Below, one piece after another: positions 1 to 9,375 of a stretch of 64,000 bases of DNA. Numbering within the stretch: the stretch's first letter is position 1; each line of letters opens with the position of its first letter. The translations under genes were made by a program, and so were the position numbers. Source of the DNA: Hymenochaete sp. R1 (Eukaryota > Basidiomycota > Agaricomycetes > Hymenochaetales > Hymenochaetaceae); the NCBI GenBank assembly GCA_019400425.1, contig JAFREE010000007.1, positions 248,001 through 312,000 of the forward strand, in the 5' to 3' direction. The notes under the pieces were generated by a model. The model had not been told where the DNA came from and searched no databases. It saw only the letters and a program-made list of their open reading frames with translations.

Positions 1-184
1 TTAGGGTAAAAGAATCACAAAAGACGACCTTGTTGAGATCGATGAGGGAGACATACATCAAGCTCTGTAGACCTCGGATTTGGACTTCTCTTGCAAGAGA
101 ATCTGCTGCAGCCTTCGCATCCGGTGCCGTAGGTGCAGTCTTCAGGGCCTCTACGAGCGGAACGAAAGAATTGCTCTGGGACAT
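1..184 (-). CDS. 5' part of an unrecognised protein, runs off the left edge
   Basis: Reading leftwards from an ATG at 184 the frame is open to the window edge (61 codons). The protein starts MSQSNSFVPLVEALK and continues with an Ala-rich helical stretch, then LQSLMYVSLIDLNKVVF. A stop lies in the same frame about 95 bases upstream with no other ATG between, which supports this start. The composition (amphipathic helices, few low-complexity runs) looks like real coding sequence and resembles the helical N-terminus of a scaffold or PCI-type subunit, but I do not recognise a family. The gene follows the chitinase on the same strand, 288 bases downstream of its stop. An intron could begin near the edge, so the last few residues are unsure. 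Confidence 0.5.
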   Translation of the reverse strand, partial: MSQSNSFVPLVEALKTAPTAPDAKAAADSLAREVQIRGLQSLMYVSLIDLNKVVFCDSFTL

Positions 185-471
185 GTTGATACAGAATTGG
201 TATAACTGGCATACGTCTGCTGCCTCAATGATGGGAAAGGTGAAGAGGGTAGTGCACGCTCAACAAGGAGAGCGGCAGAGGGGAATGATCCTCCGTGAAT
301 GCTGGCTGAAACTCTCTTTGAACTCAAAATTTAGAGTCACGTGTAACAGCATAAAATTAGCATTTCCTTAGCTATATGTATGTAAATGTTTGTCCAATGT
401 CCATCCTAATATTTTACAGGTCGCATATATACTTCACCCGCGACAAGAAATGTGGCCGAGTTAGCAGAAAC

Positions 472-2254
472 TCAAGGCATCCCATTGCGCATATTCTCGA
501 AGCGGCTGGATTCGTACGTCAACCAATTCGGAGTCGAGTCTAGCTCACCCATTGCATTCTTAACAACCTTCACTAACGACTGGCCAGCCTGTGGATCTTT
601 GCCAGGACCACCCTCCATACCTTCACGATCCCCATTTTTATCTCCTGAAAGCTCCCAGAACATGCTTCCTCCGAGACCCTGTTCTTTGATCCATTGTCCT
701 TTCCACTGCCCGACCTCCTCGGAGTCAAAGCTGATCATTTCGCGTTTGTTATAGTCCATGCTCCAACTCGCCATCGCCTTTTCGTCTCTTAAAACAAAAG
801 AGTTCGGAAGAGGCAAGGCGCGATAATCGTAGACTCCTGCTTCCCATGATCCTTGACCAATACCCGAGAACGGTGTTCCGGGCCCTTGAGTGTTCAAGAA
901 AGAACGTCCGTACAGTGGAATGCCGAGGATTATTTTCTGACGAGCGACTCCATGAGAGTGGTACCACGCAACCGCATCGTTTGAGTTTATTGGTTCGCCA
1001 TGAACGTTGGCTTGGTGGTTTGAAGTAGAGTCCCAGGATCCAGCTGCGAACAGGACCGTAAATGGGTACCCGAGTTTTCAAGCTCATGAGACTCACCATA
1101 GTCATATGCCATCAAGTTCCAAAAATCAAGGTACTTGTCCATCTCGCCAATCTCAAGCATCTTGTAATTGTTTGGGCCACAAGGAGCTGCAATCTACTGT
1201 TGTTATCGTACGCGTTTTCATAAGGGAGATAACAACATCGGCATACCGTTAACAAGAACCTGTAGTTAATGCCCTTACTCTGCGCCTTCAGATCCAAAGC
1301 CTCTCTAAGCTCTTTCAACAGCATGACGTATCCTCGTGCCTGATACGCATTGCTCGGATACTCATAATCAATGTCAAGCCCATCTAGACCAAGATCCTCC
1401 ATCATCTGCACGGCGCTTAGCACAAAGTTCTTTCGAGAAATCTCCGACACAATAATGGGATGGAAGTGAGGTGAGTACGTCCAGCCGCCAATGGAAAGTA
1501 GCGTCTTGAGATGTCGGTTCTGTTGCTTGAGCTTGAACAATGCCTTCAAGTTACCGTAGAGGTTCTCGCCCCCGCCATCATCCCAACTATCTCCAGGGTA
1601 GTGGATATCCTGATACAATTCAGTGTCAAAAAGTATGGACGCACTGCAGACTCAGCTAACCTTGTCCGCCCATACATCAGTCAAATGAACGACACCAGAA
1701 TCGGGTCGTACATCCGCGAACGCGTAGAGAATATGTCTGCAGGGCCATTAGCTACACAGTTACTGCGCAGCATCTCAGACATACTCACGTCAAGTCTTCT
1801 GCAGGAATTTTCTGCGGTGGGAACTTGCGTCCATAAATACCCCTTTGAACTCGTTAAAAGGCTGAAAGGCCATCATGGAAAGGGTTATAGGTACCAATTA
1901 ACGAAACTATTCAGGAAAACGGGTGAGATGAAGGCGAATATCTAGAATTGGCTTGCAGACTCACTATCCAACGCTAAGTTTGCCATTCGGCATAGTCATA
2001 TTCGTCTTACTGTCTTGTTTCGAGGCGTCTTGATGTTCTCCGTCTCCCGCACCAGAATTTGCTTCGCGAATGTCCTGAGGGTCTGTGAACCAAAATCTGT
2101 AGACTGCGGCGAGTAGAACGATCACTGCCAAGAAAAGAAGGATGAGTCTCGATCGACGGGAACTGGTACGCGCTTTGATTGGTTTCTCTAGGGCAGTGGT
2201 GGGAGCAGGAGAGTCGCTGTCCTCCGTAGAAACAGGCTCGTAGTGTGGTGCCAT
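472..2254 (-). CDS. GH18 (class V) chitinase with N-terminal membrane anchor
   Basis: Hydrolyses beta-1,4 links in chitin. The N-terminus has no cleavable signal; a basic patch (SSRRSR) precedes a hydrophobic segment at about residues 37-55, as in a type II anchor, followed by a polar linker. The GH18 barrel starts near residue 96 (GYFVNWGIYGR), then [21 protein letters not shown] (~182) and the catalytic [10 protein letters not shown] (~220-229, acid/base Glu ~227), [28 protein letters not shown] and [11 protein letters not shown]. The C-terminus is [12 protein letters not shown] plus about 55 residues. I count seven exons. Exon 2 is only 12 nt (1895-1906); without it the conserved FVNW strand is lost. 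All catalytic residues are present. The anchor suggests a wall- or vacuole-facing enzyme for growth-related chitin turnover rather than a freely secreted digestive enzyme (inference). Confidence 0.93.
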
Positions 2255-2734
2255 AGTGGGCGATAATAGAGGAGTTGGCGTTGGGCAGTTGACGCGAGCC
2301 GCGATGCACCGCTTTCGTCGAGTGAGTACAAACTATGGCAATGGCACCACTAAGCATGTATATATGGCCAGATTAAGCGACCCTCCGACATTATCCGTTT
2401 CGTCTTTCAGTCGAAAGAAAGGGGGAGAGTGTTAAAAATACATGATGGGTTCACATTTCTGTACGAAAATCAAATAGCGTCGTAGTAAAGGTTACAGAGT
2501 ACTACAGGATATGCTACACACGCAATACAGTTGGTCATACATGCGTACAGGGGGCGTCCGAGATCAATGATTCAGAAATTCTTGCACCACAGTAGTTTGT
2601 GTACATCAAAATTCATCACTCAGTAATGAAGGAGGCAAATGCATTCATTTGAGTGCATTCGTACGTGGTATTCCGTCTAATACGTCTTAACTTACCTGGT
2701 CATCGGCAACTTAGAGCCCCGTACCAGGTCCCGG
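2255..2734. promoter_or_regulatory. Intergenic: chitinase promoter and 3' flank of the GTPase gene
   Basis: This 480-base gap lies 5' of the chitinase and 3' of the GTPBP1-like gene, both on the minus strand. A TATATA run at 2359-2364 lies about 105 bases upstream of the chitinase ATG and is the best TATA-box candidate. I see no coding sequence in it. Confidence 0.4.
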
Positions 2735-5626
2735 TTAATGAGTATTAATGGCCTTCACCATATGATGTGCTTGAGTGATTACTCCAAGGCCCTTCGAGAG
2801 ACTTATCAGACCACTGACGACATTTATTTCGTGAACTATGTAACGTACCTTGGTTCTGCCTTCGCGGAAAAGTAGCTTCATACCTGGTTTAATATACTCT
2901 GATGCTCATGTCAACCGCAATGTTCCGCTTTATTCTCCCAAACAAAGAGTTGTACTGACCAGGCCGAGAAACAAATTCGAACTCGACGTGCGCTCTGTCA
3001 GCCGTCCGAAGCACAATATCCCTTTTGAGTTCTCCGCCTTCTTTGTCATAAACACCTACAATCTTGACAGTTTGCCTTATTGCCTGAAGTAAAATTGAGC
3101 CGATATTTGAAATGAGATAGCTTCAATCACTCACTCCACAATGCATCATAGCCTATAAAGCAGTGTGATCGAAGTGATTATATGAATCAAGTAACATCCA
3201 CTCACCTGGTAACCAACTTGAAGCGTTGTATTGTGACTAGATATCTTAGTACTCGCTCGCTTGCAAACAAGTTAAGGTAACTCACTAAAGGACCATTACA
3301 TGCCCAACGAACCTCATGCTCGCTATTGTAATCAAGGGATACGGATCGGCAGTTGGATCAGCCAACATTCGCTGTACAACGTGCCAGTGGGCGTACCTTT
3401 TGGTGGTGCGTCAGCCCCAGCAGCAATGATCATGCCTTTTCGAATCAACTGACGTTTCGCTGGTTTCAACGCCAGGGAAACGCTATTATGTGATGCGGAA
3501 TCGATTAAAAATCAACACTGAGGATTGTGCAAGGAAAGCAAAACTACCATTGTCCAGCCTCAGCCGATGTGACGGGCGTGCTGTAAAGTGGTAAGTGTGA
3601 AAGCCTAGGATACGCACAAAATCGGTCTGACCGTTTCCTCTGAATGCTCTTTATTACCGTCTTGTTCCAGTTTCCATTGGCGTCCGGCCCGTAATAGACA
3701 GGATCTCCTACTCTAAGTCTGAATAAAGGCATGAGCGTAGCCCCATTTGCCGGTTAGAACAACTCACTTGCCGCAGTTGATTATACCATCAACGACGGTT
3801 CCCACGTATGGAACAGACCAAATCTCTGTGATAGAGTACTAGCTGATATTTAGGTATCGTGAGAGCGGAATGAAGCGTAAAGAATTACCTCAAGTGGTTG
3901 ATCAACGACGTATTTCTCCGAGTCGCCATCACTGGGTGGTAGGAGGTTCAGGAAGGCTCGTAAGAAGTCAAGACCCTGGCCTGTGACATTCGAGAGTTGG
4001 AAGATGGGACACAGTCTGATTCAAAGACAATTTTATCGAAACAGCGCGAAAACACAAAGGGTAGAGTATACCTCTCTGCAGCAAATACTTGTGATACTTC
4101 CACCGCTGCCTCCAAGGAATTTACGAATACAGGCGTCTTGCGGCACCCAGGGCTCTTCAGAATTTTTTTAACGTGCGTGATGGTCTGCTCAAGAACTTGT
4201 TTGGGAGCCATATCAATCTATATCGAGAGATTAATTCAGACCACGCCAATAGATCAGTTCGAGCTTACCTTGGTAATACAAACGATGACGGGAACATTGA
4301 GAGCCAGAGCTATCGCCAGATGCTCCTTGCTCATACCAACTAATCCCGCATTTCCTCCAATCATCAACAGGACGCACGAAGGAGCGCCGGAAGTTAAGCC
4401 ATAAAGCGTCGTTTTCAGATACTTTTCGTGGCCAGCCAAATCTTATTAAAAATAGGAGAATATAAAACACATCAGGAGGTGTTTTTGGAAGAATAACCGC
4501 TGGTGAAGGGTAGGGACGCGTTGGTACGAGGATCTCACCGATGAATGAAACAACTTTAGACGCTTGGATAGTGATTTGTTGCCAGCCAAGCTTCTCCCTG
4601 CGAATGACGTCCTGATCGGTCGAGGATCCAGTGGCGGGCATTATTGCATGTCCCAGAGCATCAAAACCTAAAATTTCCATGCCTATACTCGATGTACGAC
4701 CTGTCTCAAGTTCATGCTATGGCAACGTATGCGTGAGTTCGGCTAGTGCAGATACTTGAAGAAAAAAGCAATATAAACCTTATGCCGGAAGAGCCCTATG
4801 CGTGCACGCCCTCGTCCATCATCCAACCCGCCTGCATTTTTGATGAGTCAAAAACTTATAGTGGTAAATCGGTGACGAACCTCGAGTCAAAACACCAAGA
4901 GTCGTTGATTTACCGCTGTCTACATTGCCTACTACAGCAGCCCTGACTTCGGCGATCTGAGAAACATCTGTGGGGGGCAGCCGTAGCAAGAGAGCCAATC
5001 TCTTATGTTCATCAGCGCGCGAGTAAAGAATCGAGACCTGAGTTATAAGGTCGAATGATGATGAGCACTAGTATACCGGGTTATGGTATAATTCACACAC
5101 TTGTCCACCGATGTCCTCGACTATTCTTACTACTTCGCCACGAAGTTTCTCAAGATCTTCCTCGGAGCGCGATGAACCTATCCAGTTGTCCGAACTTATG
5201 GAGGCGTCCGGGGAAAATAAGGAGGAATGAGAGGGCCTCAGCCCCAGACGCAAGACGTATTCACCTCGATGAGTTGTCACAAGGTCGGAAAGAATGTTCC
5301 TGGCATATTCTTTGTCGCTTTCGGTGTCGGATAACAGAAGAGCCTGACTCGCAGTGAGTAAATGCAACGTAGCCATATTATTGAAAACTTACCTGAAGTT
5401 GAAGTTCGACAGGATCCGCTTCTTCTTTTATCTGTGATAGATCTCTGACTATGCCAGATGTACCAGGAGGAGTGGCGCTAAAAGTAGTTCCATTGCTGGA
5501 GCTTTTACCGCTCCTAGATGGTTGCCAGCTCTCTTTATCAGAGGAGCCGGTACTGGACCCGGTGCGCTGCCTGGCTTCTTTCATACGTTCGTCTATTTCT
5601 TTTTGAAAACCCATTAGAGACGCCAT
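2735..5626 (-). CDS. GTPBP1/GTPBP2-family translational GTPase
   Basis: A GTPase related to EF-1alpha and Ski7/Hbs1. Family members act on stalled ribosomes and mRNA turnover in the cytosol. The start at 5626 gives [20 protein letters not shown] with a Ser-rich leader. After a regulatory domain comes the P-loop [15 protein letters not shown], then [15 protein letters not shown] and [18 protein letters not shown]. The remaining G motifs are DLAGHEKY (G3) and TK|ID (G4, split by an intron). Later exons give the beta-barrel domains ([56 protein letters not shown]). The stop at 2735 follows [18 protein letters not shown]. There are many short introns, and some internal joins around 3250-3950 are not fully resolved. 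The motif order matches GTPBP1 rather than EF-1alpha or Hbs1. It is head to head with Spo11. Confidence 0.88.
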
Positions 5627-6010
5627 AGTGGAAGAAGTTTAGAAGTGAGATGTGGCCAAAGAGGATGCAGTCGCCGACGCTTTAAAGGAGGCAAAGTGCA
5701 AAGTTGGTGAAGTCGATTCGATGCAATGTGACTTATTTCAACACGCGATGACTCCTCTCGAATGGTTTAAAAGGATAGATAGCGTATATGCAGTGTAGCG
5801 CGGGCTGTAAGGCAAGTATAAATGAAATAGATCGCTAGTCATGGTAAAGGAGATCGAAAGAGTTTAACTTGACCTAGTGACGGGATGACTCCGCTGAGGG
5901 ATCTGCGATACACGCACGTGATACTTTATTTTCTTCAGAACTTCAGGGAGCGCGCGACGCGACGCGTCTCGATATTGCCCCTTTAAATTTGTCCTTTGTC
6001 TTCCACAACC
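5627..6010. promoter_or_regulatory. Divergent promoter between GTPase and Spo11, with ACGCGT box
   Basis: The 384-base gap separates two head-to-head genes and must hold both promoters. A GCG-rich stretch at about 5950-5969 contains ACGCGT (5962-5967), the MluI cell-cycle box bound by MBF in ascomycete yeasts, preceded by a second GACGCG. It lies about 45 bases before the Spo11 ATG. Whether it is used here is inference. Confidence 0.4.
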
Positions 6011-8052
6011 ATGATTCCGGAATGGACGGACGAACAACGTCTTTTCGAAGCTCTCGAGGCTGCTTTATCTGACTCGTCTCTCTCAGAAACCGACGAGAGC
6101 CTTGATTTCTCGGACGATGACGAAGCCCACACGCTTATTCAGGAAGAACCTTCTGATTATGGGATGGAGATAGAAGAACTCGATGATGAGGATGATACTT
6201 GGAGTTCCTCCGATGGTGACGACAATCAAAATCTTGTTCAGTACGAAACAAGTAAACACCAAATCTCATGTCACATGTTGCTTATCCACTGACAGGCCTG
6301 TCGGTATCTCCGGCATCGAAAAACTCGGCATTTCCTTCCTGGCTCAACTCGCCCGTAAGACATCCTCTTCTAGAGTCACCAATGATGGAAGGATTCACAT
6401 GTTAGTGGGAGGATCGAATGAGTGAATCCTGACGACTTCTCCTGTTGAAATCTTGCTGAAATGTCTCACAAGTGCACGTTCACGCCTGATCCAATTTCCA
6501 AGAAAGACCAGTAACGGAACAAGTGCTCGATTGTTCGGTAACAGGCAGTTACTCTCCTGCTTTCGCTTACTAAGTTACTTCAAGCACGACTGTTCAAGGT
6601 CATGAACGAATCCCACGAAGCTCTGATGAACGGGACATGCATCACAAAGCGGTAAGTAGATGTTTTCACGCACCGGAATTTCGAATGTGGCTGATGCTTA
6701 TTGTTTTTTGAGGGATATTTATTATAGGGACGTCAATTTGTTCAAAGGACAGCGGACTGTGGATAATGTGAATACATCTATCAGAAAGCTTGATATCCTC
6801 CTCTAATAAATGAAAAAGCTTGTAGATGACCTTGTATCGACGTTTTCTCTGCATCGACCGGACCTAAATATTGCAAGTCATTCGAAAATTCCTCGTTCTC
6901 AGTCTAAACTTTCTAAGCCTTCGTCTCTGTTTTTTCATTCAGAGAGCATCTTCGAAGGGTCTTTTTTGTGGCTCCGCACTTAGTTTTCGTCTCTTTGACG
7001 AGACAAGGGTAGTTGGTCATGATGTTGAAGTGCGTGTCATTTTACGAGTACCAAGGTCAACGTATTTATAACCAAAAAGGCATCTCTTATTCCGTTTGCT
7101 CAAGACATAGAACAATTTGAGATTCATGATAACATAGCGTGGATCCTTGTTGTCGAGAAAGACGTACGCGAAAAAGGACTGCACCCTGTTAAAACCCTTA
7201 TTGACCACCCCAAAATAGGCTGTCTTTCAAATCTTAAGAACTGCTGGGATTACGGCGCACTCCGAGTTATTGGGTCCTGGTATCCTCGTAACAGTGAGTA
7301 TTCGATACTTTTCGTTGCTGAATCGCTTCATGAGCCGTAATTCAGGGGAAGGGTTATCCCGACATGACCACGAGACAGTTTGTCAAAACATTTTCAGATA
7401 ATATGCCAGAAACGTAGAGGATCCGTTGCTTGCATCCACTCGAAACTCGCTCAACGTTTTTTTACATACAGGACTCAAATCCTCGCATTGGTGGATGCAG
7501 ATGCATATGGACTGGACATTGTGTCCGTGTACAAGTACGGTAGCATGCAGTTGCAACATGAAGCCGAATGTCTAGCAGCAGATAGGATAGAATGGATGGG
7601 ACTGTCTGCTGCAGAAGCAATAAGGTATGCTTCTTATACCGTACTCAAGAGCAAGCTAACCCCATTAAGCTTTGGAGTAGATAGGGATTCATTGCTGGAC
7701 GCTACAAAGCATGATGTGCGAAAAGTTCGTAACAAAGACCAATACCATGTTGCGTATCTGACTGTTACCGAATTACCAGGCTTTATCCATGCTTAGGGCC
7801 GACAAGGACTTGCCAATGGATTGGAGGTAACATAACTTCAATCATAATACTTTGGTTTCACTGGATTCACCCACGTACAGGCGTGAGCTCTCATGGATGG
7901 TCCATACTCGCAAGAAGGCTGAAATCGAAGTTCTCTTTTCCGTCGGCGCAGCAAATCACATTGAGAAAGGGAGAGATATGACCGCAGATGGATCTTCCAG
8001 TCCGCTAGTGCGCTACGTCGTTCAGAAGCTGAATGCTGCCCTCGAAAATTAG
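6011..8052 (+). CDS. SPO11: Spo11, meiotic double-strand-break transesterase (TopVIA-like)
   Basis: Makes the programmed DNA breaks that start meiotic recombination by attacking DNA with a tyrosine. The ATG is at 6011 (MIPEWTDEQRLFEALEAAL), followed by an acidic leader of about 80 residues. The winged-helix 5Y-CAP domain contains CITKRDIYYRDVNLF; the codon for the second Tyr (6723-6725) is the catalytic residue by homology. The Toprim domain has its metal-binding Glu in WILVVEKDAVFQ and the DxD in LVDADAYGLD, and GPGILVTGKGYPD is present. The end is WRRELSWMVHTRKKAEIEVL plus a short tail. About eleven introns can be placed, including a GC-AG intron at 6873-6942. Every exon joins in frame, so the gene looks intact. 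Confidence 0.93.
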
Positions 8053-8218
8053 GCAGTGTACCTGCTCTTTCTGTCATGCTTTTTTTATTCCTTTACTTAT
8101 TATTTAGATTTTTACACCGGATGAAGCAAGAATAAAACGAAGACTCGAACCTCCAATAATATCACTATGCATGACAAAGTCTACCAGGAACGAACACTGT
8201 CCAAGATGATATCAATTT

Positions 8219-9375
8219 TCATTCCCTATACTTGGGAAGTGGAAGGAAGTATTCTTCTCCTCTTGAATCCAACGAAGCATCTTCAGCATAATCTCCTACC
8301 ACCATCCTATTATATCCTGCCTCTAAAGCTTTTTGCCTCGACACCAGGTCATCATGCAAATCCCCTCCGTGGCCGAGCGTTGCCGCAGTAACTCCGGTCG
8401 ACTCTGATGGTACCGAAGGTGCCGAATACGACAGCACGGTCGAATGTCTTAAGCCTGCAAGGTTGTCCGTTGACATATACGCGGGCGTATCGTCAGGTAT
8501 GCGTGGCAGAGTCGATTGTCGATATAATGTTCTTTGGTTCCCATACCCTGGAGCGAGGTTGTTGAAGAATCTGTCTTCTTTTGTTCCCGCTGGCTGAGCG
8601 CCCATTATCATATCCGCGTCTTCTCGTTCTGTCGGGAGCAGGGATGGTTTTCCGGCATTAGTGAGGCTCCTTTTGTTTTTTCGTCGTCGGTAGCAGAACC
8701 GAGCCAAGTAACCGCTGATAATGGAGAACACGACTGGACACAATGCGTCAGTTTTGGTATTTATTTCGCTTTGCCGCTAGAGAATAGGATTTAACGTGCT
8801 CACCGACACCGATCACAATCCCCGCTATCGAGCCATGGTTGTTGCTCGCGCTCCCGGCCGCACTATCCCCGACTGCCGTGTTCGAACTTGAGGCTGACGC
8901 CGATGTCCCAGTCCCCGTTTGAGCCGCTGGTACATTCCCACCATCTCCGTCGTGCCAGCTTCTTGATGGCATTGCCGTCGCCGTCCAATCTGACCCAGTG
9001 AGAGTCCATGAGGAACGATGTGAAAATTGGTTGGTATCCGAGTCACCTCCATTTGCGGCGGGCTGCGGGGTCGAACTAACAGATGAACCAGTACCAGTAG
9101 AAGTGCTGCCGCTGTTGGTGCTACGACTCGACTTATCGTTCGGGTCATCGTCCTCTCCATCGTCGTCGTCGTCGTCATCGTCCCCGTGCTGGTCGTCTCT
9201 GGAGTCATTTTCTCATCAATACCACGCCTTATAAACAAGTAGAACTTCTTTCTCACCCGGAGCTCGATGATTGCTGAGCAATAACATCCAAAGGACCGAC
9301 CACCCCCAGTGACAACAACATCCAGAGCGCCATCGCCTTGCTGCTCGTAAGCGTTGCGAAAGACACAACTTGCAT
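8219..9375 (-). CDS. Secreted Ser/Thr-rich single-pass membrane protein
   Basis: I do not recognise a catalytic domain. Two in-frame ATGs (9375, 9333) both lead into the hydrophobic MALWMLLSLGVVGPLDVIA, a likely signal peptide ending at AQQ. An ATG at 9477 is also possible. Next come an Asp run, an ectodomain very rich in Ser, Thr, Gly and Asn, and one membrane helix joined across an intron (SIAGIVIGV + VVFSIISGYLARF) with the stop-transfer CYRRRKNKRS. The cytosolic tail of about 150 residues has many Tyr, Ser and Pro and ends FLPLPKYRE. The plan (signal peptide, O-glycosylated stalk, one helix, long tail) is like fungal Mid2/Wsc wall sensors and the many basidiomycete proteins of this shape, but no Wsc cysteine domain is visible, so sensor function is only a guess. 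Confidence 0.72.

Noticed and set aside
1..6. TTAGGG at the very start, as if a telomere edge
   Set aside because: Only one unit, not repeated, and coding sequence of a minus-strand gene runs through it.
5996..5998. Spo11 start at 5996
   Set aside because: The codon is TTG; the first ATG in frame is at 6011.
8136..8160. T-arm-like GGAGGTTCGAGTC on the minus strand
   Set aside because: No acceptor, D or anticodon arm can be folded around it.
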